From: Pleodorina starrii
Lineage: Eukaryota > Chlorophyta > Chlorophyceae > Chlamydomonadales > Volvocaceae
NCBI GenBank assembly: GCA_030267565.1
Contig: BRXU01000021.1
Coordinates: forward strand, 359,501 to 423,500
Length of the DNA: 64,000 nucleotides
Reading direction: 5' to 3'
The translations under genes and the position numbers were made by a program. Shown in pieces: positions 1 to 10,557 of this stretch. A model generated the notes under the pieces. The model had not been told where the DNA came from, made no database searches, and saw only the letters and a list, made by a program, of their open reading frames with translations. Position 1 is the first letter of the stretch, and each line of letters starts with the position of its first letter.

Positions 1-459
1 TACGGCACCTGTAACCTCGGCGTTACACGAGAGGTTATTTAAAAATCTTATGCTACGTCGCTCTTCATGCCTGGCAAAGGAACATAGCAGCCATAGATTA
101 TAGTGGCATGGGCAACGGGTCACCCTTAGGCGTGCCTTCGGCGCCGAGTTCTCGTCCGCCGCCAGCGGACCATGCTACCAGGACCCGCTGTCCTTCCCGT
201 TCCCTTCCCCGCCGCCCCAGCCTCGGAGACCAAACGGAGGTGCCGGCCGAAGGGGACAACGACACCCTTGATCCGCGCCTGTATCAGGCGGACTTTGGGG
301 GCGACGGACAGGCAGACTCGGACCCAAAAAGTGAGTCGGCTGCTGTAGGGGATAGATACCAAACCCGCGAGCTACGGTGCTCCACAAGTTGAGATGCCCA
401 AGGAGGCCGAGTTGTATGAAGGACAGGGCTGATACCGGGGATGGTCAAGATGTGCCGCC
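1..459. other. no supported gene
   Basis: Short open frames exist on both strands between 100 and 400, but none resembles a family I know and none has a coherent start or splice structure. The eight bases 452-459 (gtgccgcc) are the left target-site duplication of the adjacent MITE. Confidence 0.5.
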
Positions 460-715
460 CAGGGTGGCTCTTTTAAGATATGAATATATATCCGGGAGAA
501 AAATTTGGAATTTTGATCATAATTTTGCCGTGCAAAAACCTGAACGTTTAGATAATGCGGCCTCGCAGGTGGCCATGATATCTCCCGGGGCCGTGTTCAG
601 CCGGGAAAATCCCCTACCGCCTCCTGGACAGATCCTGATGACAGATACTCTCAGCGCTTCTGAGTCAGGAGTATCTCTGGCCGTAGATACTCAGCAAAAT
701 AAGATAGCCACCCTG
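460..715. mobile_element. hAT-type MITE, copy 1 (256 bp)
   Basis: The element begins CAGGGTGGCT and ends AGCCACCCTG, a perfect 10-bp terminal inverted repeat that continues imperfectly inward. It is flanked on both sides by the same 8 bp, gtgccgcc (452-459 and 716-723). An 8-bp target duplication with CAGGG termini is the hAT signature, which is established knowledge. It has no coding capacity and so is non-autonomous. A related copy lies at 36,037-36,269 and a truncated inverted one at 47,731-47,838. Confidence 0.88.
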
Positions 716-1055
716 GTGCCGCCGCCCGCACCCGCCCGTGGAAAGCGTGTCATCACTGGTGCGAAGGGCCGGACGGGCACTCTCTCCACAAAAAATGCTT
801 CCCTCGGCGTCGACCTGTTCTATCCGCCGTATTCCTCCATGGGCGGGACCGGGCGTACTTTTTCAGCTATGGTTGCCGTTCCTGGGTATCTGCCAGGACG
901 TGTTTGGCACTCTGCTGAGCGAAGGTCAGTTGGAGCGTTTGCTGGTGCCAGCATTTGGGATAGATGATGGATGGGAATGGAAGCTCCCATGTGGGCCCCG
1001 GGGCTAGCTGATGCCGGTTTCGATGTACGTGTGGGCGACGAGCCACTTGCATGCA
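716..1055. other. no supported gene
   Basis: An open frame on the plus strand up to about 1,007 is not recognisable. I see no repeat or RNA gene here. Confidence 0.4.
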
Positions 1056-1264
1056 GCTAGTCTTTATCTTAGCCATGGCCATCAAGCAAGTCCTACCTGG
1101 CAACCCCGTCGGTCCAGACGGCGGTCTTCGAGGCGTTGTACGAGGTTTTGGTTACCCTGAGCCAGGCACTTGGACAGGACACGCCTCAGAAACCGCCGTC
1201 TGGACCGATGGTGTTGCCAGCAGGTAGGACTTGCTTGATGGCCATGGCTAAGATAAAGACTAGC
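1056..1264. repeat. foldback hairpin with ~70-bp arms
   Basis: Left arm 1,056-1,125 is the reverse complement of right arm 1,192-1,264, apart from a 3-base insertion and two mismatches. The loop is 66 bp (1,126-1,191). Arms begin gctagtctttatcttagcc and end ggtccagacggcggt. No target duplication is evident. It may be a foldback transposon remnant or, if transcribed, a long hairpin precursor for small RNAs. Confidence 0.85.
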
Positions 1265-1688
1265 AGACGCTGCCTCGACCGCCCCCTTCCCCCTACCGTG
1301 ATGCCGGGATTGTTTCGCGTGCCCACCCCGATATCGCAGCAGCCCCCGTGATCTGCGAATGGTAGTGTTCCTTCTTGATTGTATTGTTGGGGGGGGGGCA
1401 CTGTCTAGAGCGGTAGGTGATGATTGACACACACTCCGTTCCCGCATCCGACCCTGCTTTTTCGCTGATAGCGGGGCTGTGTGGGCATTACGTCTGTTGA
1501 GGGCAAGGGTGAGGTGGCTCTGAGTTGCTCTTTTGGCATGATTCCTTGCTCTGTTTAGGGCATGCCCCTGGGATTGGAAGAATACGCGTTCGGCCCGTAC
1601 GGCTTATCTGGGCTTATGATCGGTATGATATCTAGATTTCCCTACACCACCGGTACTAAAACCACAGAGCGCCGCCTCGCCGTGAATT
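1265..1688. other. no supported gene
   Basis: Unique-looking sequence with a short G run near 1,389-1,398. No family match on either strand. Confidence 0.4.
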
Positions 1689-1985
<297 letters not shown>

Positions 1986-2037
1986 TTACAAGCTTTGAGC
2001 TCGTAAGGCCCAGACGTGCCAGGAGGCTCATGAACCA

Positions 2038-3290
2038 CTAGAACCCGATAAAGCTAAATTGAAAACAAGAAAGGAAACGTAAAGGAAATATTGAGTAAGC
2101 AACGAAGTTAAACTGGTATGCCAGTACTCAGACTTCGCAACCGACGCATCTCGTGGAGCACTTTAGCAATTAAACGCTGATCCCCTAGAGTCATGACAGC
2201 GCACATGTTACCATTGGGCAACGCAGCCGACAGCTGCAAATTCTGGCGAATGCCTTCATAAGCAGGACACTCCAGAAAAACGTGGCACTCGTCTTCAACC
2301 GCACCGGTACTACACATAGGGCAAACTAACACGATTCGCTCTCGTTCTACCATTCGGGCGGTTAACCTCAATAGCCCAACAACACAGGCGGAAACGGATC
2401 AAACTCCGATGATGGCTGTAAGACTTGAGGTGGCTGGGGTCGCCCATCCAACGCTCGTAACGGCACATTTTTACCCCCGGCCGACGGTTATCCGAGACAA
2501 AGTCACGAGCATCTACAGTAGTGAGACGTTCATTAGCCCAACCCGCATCCAGATTATCCTTAAGCAGCAAAGGAACATTCAACTTATGGGAAGACAGAGC
2601 ATCCACCTTGCTCTCGGCATCCAAACTCCCAGTCGCACTACTATCCACGTCGTACCCCAGCGCCCGAACGAAGCACCCTAAGGACCTTCGCAACCCCCGA
2701 ATCATGAAGACCGTCTCCCATTAAGGCGAGACGTAGCTCTTCTCTAAAAACATGGTGGTAAATAGAACTCTCCGACTCCACCAACTTATTTAAAAAACGA
2801 AAGATAAGTCTCGCCCAAAACAAATGAAGGGGCTGTTGGCCCAAGTCCCAAAACACCAACGTGGTGGTAGTAGTTTTAACACACGCTAAGGCACGTAAAT
2901 ACAAGAGCTGTAGCCCTACCATCCGGTCGGCAATAGCCCTATCAAACAAGCAAGTCCGCGATTCGTCTGCCTCCAGGATCTGAACAAGAACGTCCGGAGC
3001 CCAGATTTGAGCCCCGTAAGAGAGGATTGGCCGGATCTGTGCCGGCATTAAAGCATTTAAGCCCTACCCCGGGAAGAAGAAGCCGTCGCAGCTTATTTGT
3101 TAAGGAGAAAATGGCACGTTGTCCTGTCGAAAAAAGCTCGTTAGTGCATGATACGAAAGGCAGATCTGGTCCGTAGTAAATCCCCAGATGCCCAGATTTC
3201 GGGGATGCGTCAGCTCGATATACGTGATCGATGCCGTACAGTAATCCCTGCATACTAACGATGGGTCCGTATCCGTCGCCACGCACGGCT
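2038..3290 (-). pseudogene. decayed LINE, 3' half of ORF2
   Basis: Three overlapping minus-strand frames together read as the C-terminal part of a non-LTR (L1-type) reverse transcriptase protein. First comes a stretch with FSTGQRAIFSLTNKLRRL (about 3,140-3,080), then RPILSYGAQIWAPDVL and a motif-poor region (3,048-2,641), then CRYERWMGD and RFRLCCWAIEVNRPNGRTR (about 2,470-2,330), then a Cys/His motif VCPMCSTGAVEDECHVFLEC (about 2,340-2,270). The last matches the CPLC-EDE-H-L-CP motif near the end of many LINE ORF2 proteins. The frame changes at least twice, so it is not functional. The catalytic RT core and the endonuclease are absent from this copy. The 3' flank runs into (ATC)99. Confidence 0.82.
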
Positions 3291-3482
3291 CGAGCCGTGC
3301 GAGCGCGCTCGCACTGTCCACATTGTCAGGTAGGGCACCACCGGACTACTCACACACCGCCGTTTCGGTCGGTAGGTTGCGGTGGTCGCGGTCGCAGCAC
3401 GCACGCACGCACGCACAGCAGCGGACACACGCACCGGTTCGTTGCCGACTGGACCACCCAACCCAACGTTTGATTCCACCCG

Positions 3483-5060
3483 CTATGGCGCTATATATGC
3501 CAGTATGCCCCGATGCGCAACAGTCCTGCTACGTACATAATTCACGTGATTATTATCCCTCTTAATAACACCGGACGGCCCGATGGCGCCAGCTGGCTGT
3601 TCCAACCAGTAACCTTTCGGCCCCTCCCGCATATACAGCGACTGAAAGCCGAATAAGAAGCATGTCATCGGCCACATACACAGCAGACGCCCGCAAATAT
3701 TTTCAAAGTTCGACAACCTCAACTTTGTATAAAAGCTCGATAACTCACATTTCAAAGCAAGCTTGATAACCTCAAGTTCTTTCAAAGCTCGATAACCTGG
3801 TCGCGAAAACGCTACAAGCGCGGACGCACGCAAAGGATACTCCGTGATAAGTCCGTGATAAATTCTGCCAGTGCAGGGGACAGGGACACGGCTAAAGAGC
3901 CATGTGATCGCCAGCTGTTCGTCCCACACCAGGGCCCCCATCGGTCACCCAGCCCCCTGCTGCGAAGGCCGGAATCGAATTCATGACCTTCCGGTCACAA
4001 ATTCAGTGTCCTAACTCTATCTCAGGCACTTCCCAGGGGATAGATAGCCGCTCAACGCCATGGTCATCACCAGGAGACAAATGGAACCTTCATACACGCC
4101 CCTTGCCGAACCAAAGCCCGCAGCAGGCACGTAGTAAGCAACAGACAGGTCGCTCGCATGCACCGCGGCAGGGCTGGGACCGGGGAAACCCGTCACCCCA
4201 CGCACGCACCTCTTCGGACCCCCGACACACGCCTCGCCCCCCGGTCGAGCGTATTCGTATGATATATAATTGCTGCCCTCAGCAGGGATACCTGATTTAC
4301 GCTGGTGCATATATACGGTCAAGTAAGCCGCACTTCACGTTCACTTATGTGGCTGGCATGCTCACACCGCGTATATCCATCCAGTAGAGCGCGGTGCGTG
4401 TGACGCCGTTGGCCGGCATCCCGCCGCACCTTTGCCCCTCGTCTGCGACACACGGCGTGCAGCTCGAATCTGGGAGCTTGTTGAAGCTGAGGATGGACTG
4501 AGGCGGGTCGTACGACCCGTAACAAGCAAAGGTCTTTTGCATGGCCACGAAGAAGCCGGCGGCGGCGTTGACGGGGCTGGCCTTGGCGACGTCGACACAT
4601 CTGGGCGTGCCGGGGTGGAGCGGAGGGCAGGGGGTGGGTGGGCGGGGGCCGGGGGCAGGCGGCCTTGATTTCGCCTAGGAACTACCCGGCAATACACGCA
4701 CAGGTGCGTGCACGCACTTATTTGGGGAGCAGCGTAATCCAGCATTTTTCGCGCTTGATTGGGTCGGGGGCGGGCATCGTCCCTTCCAGGGTCGCCTTGC
4801 TTACTTTAGATAGCGTCCCCTGCTGGGCAGCAGCGTCAGGCCCGCCGGTAAATCAAAAACTGTAACATATTATAATTGCTACGCATGCATATATAGCCGC
4901 TAATATGCATCTATCCACGCAGACCGTTCGCTACCGTACCTGTTGACGGTTATGGTTGGGCGGTTGACGGGACCGCCCGTGCTGAGCGGAATGGGGAAGG
5001 CCGCCCCACCGGAGTTGTCCGCGTAGCAGCCCAGGTACTTGACTTCCAGCCCCAGGTTGT
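3483..5060 (-). CDS. WSC-domain protein, three 3' exons
   Basis: Exons read 5,060-4,940, 4,600-4,366 and 3,641-3,483 (stop). All three junctions are phase-consistent. The spliced product carries a WSC-type cysteine domain: YLGCYADN at its start, then CVDVAKASPVNAAAGFFVAM, CYGSYD, and the closing CTPCVADEGQRCGG. The first intron (donor GTACGG) splits the domain just before CVDVA. WSC domains occur in secreted or surface proteins and bind glycans in the cases studied; a wall or matrix role here is inference. The final exon encodes about 52 residues with no recognised domain and has a good acceptor (CTTCTTATTCGGCTTTCAG). The second intron contains a SINE. The acceptor at 5,061-5,062 is weak in pyrimidines, and nothing upstream looks like a start codon or signal peptide, so 5' exons are missing. 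They may be those of the gene at 35.4-42.7 kb. Confidence 0.68.
3863..4031 (-). mobile_element. tRNA-derived SINE, copy 1
   Basis: On the minus strand a tRNA-like head (A-box region around GAGTTAGGACACTGAATTTG, B-box AATTCGATTCC) is followed by an unrelated body that ends near the sequence GTCCCCTGCACTGGCAGAA. A second copy at 44,994-45,157 shares the whole length with scattered differences. It sits within the last intron of the WSC gene. Confidence 0.75.
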
Positions 5061-5309
5061 CTATATGTACGGTGCGATACACGAAATTGATATACGGTAA
5101 ACGACCGAGATGTTAATTAATTAATTAATTTTACGCGGAGACAGACTCTCGCGTGTGTTTAGGGGACCGGGCCTAGGGAGTAATTTCTTCTCCGTTCGGC
5201 GCGATCACCAGGGTGAATCAGACCTGACGGGCGGACTGATTGATCTGGGACATTTTCTCGAGCGCCCCTGCACGATCCGGAGTTTAGCGGGCCGGACTCA
5301 CCGTTATTC
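5061..5309. other. short AT-rich stretch, no gene
   Basis: Contains a (TTAA)n run at about 5,113-5,130. A minus-strand open frame runs on from the WSC exon to about 5,110 without a start codon. Nothing else is recognisable. Confidence 0.4.
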
Positions 5310-5443
5310 ACCCTGGCTAATGCCAGGGGCCAGCGGTGGGATTCGAACTCACGTCTACCCATTACCAATTCGACCAAGCATGGGATCGATCCCATGACCA
5401 CCGAATTGACAAGCGAGTGCTCTACCAATTGAGCTACGCTGAC
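5310..5443 (-). mobile_element. tRNA-like SINE head
   Basis: The minus strand begins GTCAGCG then TAGCTCAATTGG, a perfect Pol III A box, continues GTAGAGCACTCGC, and carries two B-box-like stretches: one inside the palindrome ATGGGATCGATCCCAT (about 5,380-5,395) and one GAGTTCGAATCCCAC (5,338-5,352). The anticodon arm does not pair, so this is not a working tRNA gene. A tRNA-derived SINE is the best reading. Confidence 0.6.
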
Positions 5444-5625
5444 ACGACCGAGATGAATGAAAGCACAAAACACCGATCGACCGGTGCGGTGGGGCTGTTG
5501 GTGTTACTGCAATTGGCTCGGTAAAAACTACGTTTCTCAATTTTCAGGTTCGCCCTTCGGCTCGCCCTTTGGGCTCGCATAGCAAATCCCTTTCGCGGTG
5601 CAACTGCAACCGCAACCGAAAGCGA

Positions 5626-6062
5626 CACCGCAACCGCAACCGCAACCGCAACCGCAACCGCAACCGCAACCGCAACCGCAACCGCAACCGCAACCGCAAC
5701 CGCAACCGCAACCGCAACCGCAACCGCAACCGCAACCGCAACCGCAACCGCAACCGCAACCGCAACCGCAACCGCAACCGCAACCGCAACCGCAACCGCA
5801 ACCGCAACCGCAACCGCAACCGCAACCGCAACCGCAACCGCAACCGCAACCGCAACCGCAACCGCAACCGCAACCGCAACCGCAACCGCAACCGCAACCG
5901 CAACCGCAACTGCAACCGCAACCGCAACCGCAACCGCAACCGCAACCGCAACCGCAACCGCAACCGCAACCGCAACCGCAACCGCAACCGCAACCGCAAC
6001 CGCAACCGCAACCGCAATCACAACCGCAACCGCAACCGCAACCGCAACCGCAACCGCAACCC
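5626..6062. repeat. (CCGCAA)n hexamer array, ~72 copies
   Basis: Long and almost perfect array with single substitutions near 5,911 and 6,018. It begins directly after the module A terminus CCCTTTCGCGGTGCAAC. Confidence 0.97.
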
Positions 6063-6990
6063 CAAGCTCCCCGGGGACCCCCAATGCCAGCCCAAGCCCC
6101 CCGGGCGCCCCCCAATACCACCGCAAGCTTCCTGGGGGGCCCCCAATGTCACCCCAAGCCTCCTGGGGGCCCCCAAATGCCACCCAACCTCCCCAGGGCG
6201 TCCCAATGCGACCCCAAGCTCCCCAGGGCCCCCCAATGGCACCCCAAGCCCCCTGGGGGCCCCCCAATGCCGCCCCACTCCGCCTCGCCTCATGCTTCAC
6301 GCTCATGTTCTGCCCCACCCTGTCCCTTGCTCCGCTCCAGTCCACCCTGCCCTATGCTCCGTGCCGCCCTGCCGCATGCTCTGCTCCACCCCGCCCCGCC
6401 CCATGCTGCACGGCGCCACGGCCGGCATGCTCCACCCCATGCTCCGCTCCACTCTCTGTCGCCCCCTGCAGTCCTTGTTCTGTCGCCCCGCCCCATGCTC
6501 CGCACTGCTCCGCTCCCATGCCTGTCCTTCCCGCCGCTTTCACTTTTCCCGCTTTCACTTCATCCGCCCCATCCTGCCGTCGTTCTCCTTTTCTCCCCCC
6601 TCCCATCCTGCCGTCCGTCTCCTCCCCCGTGCTCCGCCGCGCCCCACATCGCCCCATGCTCCGCCCCGCCCCATCCTGCCATCGTTCTCCTTTTCTCCCC
6701 CCTCCCATCCTGCCGTCCGTCTCCTCCCCGTGCTCCGCCGCGCCCCACATCGCCCCATGCTCCGTCCCGCTCCACCCCGCCCCATGCTCCTGTCCGGCCC
6801 GCCCCGTCCCATGCTGCATGGCGCCGCGGCTCACCTCGCCGCATGCTCCATCCCGCTCCGCTCCACTCCATGCTCCACCCCACCCCACCCCATGCTCGGC
6901 CCCGCTCTGCAGTATGCTCCGTAGTACCCCGCCTCGCCCCATGCTGTGCCCCGCTGCGCCTCGCCCCATGCATGGCCCGCCTGCCAGGCA

Positions 6991-7170
6991 GCCGTATTGC
7001 TCATATTTCGCTGCACCGCAGTCCCGCAGGAAGTTCAACAGCAGTTGGTATGGAATCTGCTCGCACAGTGGGCGCGGAGCATGGGGCAGCACTCCAGTGT
7101 CGTTGCTGCAGTGCTGCTACTAACAAAGCAGTAACAGGCTCCTGGTCTTTTGAAGAATAAGTTTTAATTA
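6991..7170 (-). mobile_element. module B copy (Helitron-gene fragment)
   Basis: Reverse strand reads a frame similar to residues around FLTALQQRRWNAAANILQKH and IPYQQLFNFLRDCGAAKCEQ of the minus ORF at 7,993-9,492, but shortened and frame-shifted. It ends in an A/T-rich TTTTAATTAAAAA next to a tRNA-like sequence. Confidence 0.75.
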
Positions 7171-7252
7171 AAAATAGGGTCGTGAAGGATTTGAACCGGC
7201 GACCTCTGGTTGAAAATATAAATTGGCCGATTGGGATTCGATTCGGTCCGCA
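7171..7252 (-). mobile_element. partial module A (tRNA-like)
   Basis: Minus strand carries CCAGAGGTCGCCGGTTCAAA, a B-box context, followed by a second B-box-like GAATCGAATCCC. The rest of the module is missing. This segment lies inside the 142 bp absent from the second duplication copy. Confidence 0.6.
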
Positions 7253-7805
7253 CTCCTGATGCCAACCCAAACCCCCCGGGGGTCCTCAATGCCATCCGAA
7301 GCCCCCCGGCTGTGCTCCACGCCGCTCTGCCTCGCCCTATGCTCCGCCATCTACTTCGCCCGCCGCACCATGCACCCTGACCTCCTCGCCCTCGTCCACA
7401 CCTACTTCCGCCCTACTATGCAGCCCCTGACCCACCCGCCGCCTGACCCACCGCTACTCAGCCATCCCGTCATCTTATCCACGGATGCTGGGGGATGAAA
7501 TGATGAGTAACGGCTGATCGGCCCTGTCCCCGCTTGTTCTGTCACCCCCAGGCCGCATGCCTCCCAACACACCCACCCCGCCTCTGCCCTTGACTTTCCC
7601 CTGCCCTGCCCCCCTCCCCCCTGCTCTGCCTGCGTTGCGTTCCCCTTGCCTGCCTGCCCCTGCCTGCCTGCCCCTCCCTGCCTGCCCCTGCTGTGCTCTT
7701 GCGTGAATGCCACCACGTCGCACCCCCATGCTCTGCACTTCTTGAGAAAAAAACGAAAATGAAACGAAAAATGAAAAAACGACAAACGAAAACGAAGAAC
7801 GAAAA

Positions 7806-8095
7806 AGGGTCGCACAGGATTTGAACCGGCGACTTCTGGATGCACGGGTGCGCGAGATGAGGAAAAATTTCAAAATAAATTATGCATGTCTGAGGTTTCG
7901 AACCGACGACCTCAGATTTCATTCGACACGACCTTGCGTCTCAGCGGTTTAGAGACATGCCAAAATCGGAGAACCAATTGTCCACAACCCATCTATACGA
8001 AAAATGCACGAGTGGCCCTGGTATCCACTGGCCTTCGGCTCGCCCTTTGGGCTCGCTTAGCAAATCCCTTTCGCGGCGCAACTGCCCCGCAAGGC
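7806..8095 (-). mobile_element. module A (dimeric tRNA-like)
   Basis: Two B-box-type sequences on the minus strand (GGTTCAAATCC near 7,820 and GGTTCGAAACC near 7,895), then the conserved block with ATGCCAAAATCGGAGAACCA and the shared terminus CCTTTCGCGGCGCAACTG. Here the terminus abuts the 3' end of the Helitron-type ORF instead of a hexamer array. Confidence 0.75.
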
Positions 8096-9492
8096 AGCCA
8101 GCGCGCCCAGCAGGCGATGACACGGCCTCGCAGGTGGAGGGCATTTGTGCGCTTTGCGAGGTCAATGATTTCAGCCTCGGTCTGTGCTGCTGCAACAAGC
8201 ACAACCGACACGATTTCCGGCACACGGTCAGGGGGCAAAGGAAACATGGCCGCCAGGCTGTCCGGTCCTGGATTGTTGAAGCTGATGATGTGTGCCCGCA
8301 GGAGTGCATGTCCGACTTCCGATGCGGCGGCAGAACGGTCACGTGCATGCCGGCAGATGGCCAGGTGCCGTAGTACGCGGGCAGGTGCCACCACACGCTC
8401 CTCGAGCATCGTTAGCTGCGCAAGGTGTGCGGGCCGGGGCCCGTTGTCGACTGCCTTGTACGATAGGGGTGGCACCGTGTCGTTAGCAAGGCTGCTGCTG
8501 CAATGGCGGCAGATGTCAAGCTCGGCGTCCCCGTTGCCGGTAGCTCGAATGCAACCGGCACGCTCGTCGCCAAGCAGGTGGTACTGCACTGCAAATGGCT
8601 GTGCCGGCGCTGTGCTGGTAGAGGGTCCTGGATCACTGCTTGCCGATGCCGGTGCCGTCCAGAGCGTGGTGTGGTTGAGGCGATGCACTGCCTGGTCCAC
8701 TTCACGGGTGCTGTATAGAAGCGGCTGCAGCAGCGCCACGTTGTGCAAGTATGTATGTACCCGCAGGTCGCAGCGCCGCATGCGGATGCCGCACACGCAG
8801 CATGGGTGCAGCGGGAGATTATCGTCCAGCAGGCGCCTGAACTTCAGGGCGTCGCGGCTGTCGTCATCCAGGTGCAGTGCGGCTTGGGATGCTTGCGCTG
8901 TGCTGCCTGCCGCGGCTGCCTGTTCCACTGCTGCCTTCGCGGCATCGAAGAGGCTGTTCCGCTCCGGAAAGGCCGGTGGGTCGTTGAAGCCCATGGCGTT
9001 GGCGAGAAGTTGTAGCGGGTCGTTCCCGTCGTGCTCAAGGGCTGCCGCTGTTGCTTGCACGCTTGCGTCCGCAATAACTACACTGTATTGCTCGCATTTA
9101 GCTGCACCGCAGTCCCGCAGGAAGTTGAAGAGCTGCTGGTATGGAATCTGCTGACAAAGGCGGTGTTTTTGCAGAATGTTCGCGGCGGCATTCCAGCGTC
9201 GCTGCTGCAATGCTGTTAGGAAGTTGTCCTTTTTGTTTGTGACGTATTCATGGAAGACGCACCCGATATCTGCTGGGTTGGGAGCTGTAAGGTTGTCCAG
9301 GTTGTTTTTCTGCTGTGTGAGCCAATGCGGAAAGTCTGTTGGTATCTTAATTCCTTCTTTGATGAGTTCAGGTTGAATAAGTTCAGTGAGTTTCTTCCAT
9401 TCGTGGTTGTGAGCTAGTTTACGAGCGGTATCGTTGCTGCGTAGGAAGGCGCGAACAATCCATAACAGCTGTTCACCTTCATGTGGTAACAT
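7993..9492 (-). pseudogene. Helitron-type N-terminal gene fragment (DUF6570-like)
   Basis: One 499-codon frame starts at ATG 9,492. About 465 residues (9,492 to about 8,096) look genuine. Residues about 215-240 contain a CCVCGIRMRRCD zinc-type pair. A second pair (ICRHC) leads into SSLANDTVPP, then RPAHLAQLTMLEERVVAPAR and LLRAHIISFNNPGPDSLAAM with FPLPPDRVPEIVSVVLVA. This order (Cys pair, P-x-LAxLTxLEE, HIISF, LPxxxxxxxxVV) is that of the domain preceding Helitron_like_N in many Helitron Rep/helicase proteins. The frame ends at RGRVIACWARWL, where Helitron_like_N would begin, and the last 30 or so codons are module A sequence. Rep and helicase domains are therefore missing and the gene is truncated. 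The family assignment rests on motif memory only. Residues 1-100 are not recognised. Confidence 0.66.
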
Positions 9493-9499
9493 TTGTGTT

Positions 9500-9900
9500 C
9501 ATAATGGACTGAGATGGACTGAGAACTAAATCGCAGCGATTTCTTCAACACGGACGAACGGTCGTGTAGCAGGTATTGCTCGTACCGAGCGGCAATCCAA
9601 ACGGCGATTTCTGCATTTCTTCCATGAAAAAATGCCTGGCATACCGGCGAATAAGGGCTTTAATAAATTCCAGTCCCGCAGCACGTTTGCCGAGTGGCGA
9701 CCGAACCGCCGAGCGAATCGGCGAATCCCGGACCGGCGACCGAACCGGCGACCGAAGCGGCAACTTCTGGATTCATTCCATACAAAAATGTGTCGCACAC
9801 CGGCGATGAAGACTTTCAATGAATTGGAGTCCCGCACGAAGTTTAATAGGTAGTGATATGGTATATGTCTTGTGCAGCGGTGCAGCGGTCCGAATCGGCA
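9500..9900. repeat. diverged tandem pair with module-B-like end
   Basis: Two related stretches (about 9,618-9,695 and 9,770-9,850) share CATGAAAAAATG/CATACAAAAATG, ACCGGCGA and CAGTCCCGCA/GAGTCCCGCA. The second ends GTCCCGCACGAAGTTTAATA, clearly related to the GTCCCGCAGGAAGTTGAATA of module B. Between them a GACCGAACCGGC-type repeat is present. No gene. Confidence 0.55.
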
Positions 9901-10108
9901 ATCGAAACGCCATTTACATCATATCGGAACCTGTCCTGTCCTAAAAAGATTCCCCGTTTTGTTTCCCTACTTCCGACTCCTCGTTCTTCCTTCCCCGCAG
10001 GAGTGCCGTCCTGCTCCCCTCTCTTCGATTCACCAGCCAGGCAGCCAGCCACGCAGTCAGGCAGGCAGCCAGTCAGGCAGTCAGCCAGGCAGCCAGGCAA
10101 GCCAGGCA

Positions 10109-10292
10109 GCCGTATTGCTCACATTTCGCTGCACCGCAGTCCCGCAGGAAGTTGAATAGCAGTTGGTATGGAATCTGCTCGCACGGTGGGCGCGGAGCAT
10201 GGGGCAGCAGTCCAGCGTCGTTGCTGCAGTGCTGCTACTAACAAAGCAGTAACAGGCTCCTGGTCTTTTGAAAAATAAAATTTAATTAAAAA
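10109..10292 (-). mobile_element. module B copy
   Basis: Full-length copy from CGTATTGCTCACATTTCGC to TTTTAATTAAAAAGAGGG, preceded by a run of CAGGCAGC-type units (about 10,030-10,108). Related to codons of the minus ORF at 7,993-9,492. Confidence 0.75.
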
Positions 10293-10557
10293 GAGGGTCG
10301 CGCACGATTTAAACTGGCGACCTCTGATTTTAAATAATTATTGGTCGACTGGGAGTCGAACCGGCGACCTCTACTTTCCTTCGTCGGCAACCTAGCGAAT
10401 CGACCGTTTTACAGACATGCCAAAATTGGAAAACCCCGGTACACGCTTCCAGAGTCTGAAAAATGCACGAGTGGCCCTGGTATCAAATCCCAAAGGGATT
10501 TGCACTGGCCTTCGGCTCGCCCTTTGGGCTCGCTTAGCAAATCCCTTTCGCGGCGCA
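10293..10557 (-). mobile_element. module A copy
   Basis: B-box-like sequences near 10,312 and 10,357. Contains the 20-bp hairpin CAAATCCCAAAGGGATTTGC before the common terminus. A hexamer array follows directly. Confidence 0.75.

Larger units (their letters stand above)
5554..8010. repeat. segmental duplication, copy 1
   Basis: Nearly identical to 32,976-35,255. It starts at CCTTCGGCTCGCCCTTTGGG and runs through a hexamer array, the CCCCATGCTCC minisatellite and module B into module A. Relative to the second copy it has an extra 142 bp (7,111-7,252), whose junction shows 3-bp (GCA) microhomology. Confidence 0.88.

Noticed and set aside
108..392. Plus-strand frame of 94 codons as an exon
   Set aside because: Ser/Pro/Arg-rich by composition with competing frames on the other strand. 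No splice context or family match.
5569..7160. Open frames of 451 and 520 codons across the hexamer array and minisatellite, and similar ones at 10.4, 25.9 and 33.0 kb
   Set aside because: They read (NR)n, (PQ)n, (TA)n and Pro/His-rich strings in several frames and both strands at once, because the hexamer has no stop codon. No frame is favoured.
10030..10108. CAGGCAGCCAG runs as a CRISPR-like array
   Set aside because: Units are 4-8 bp with no spacers, in a eukaryotic context.
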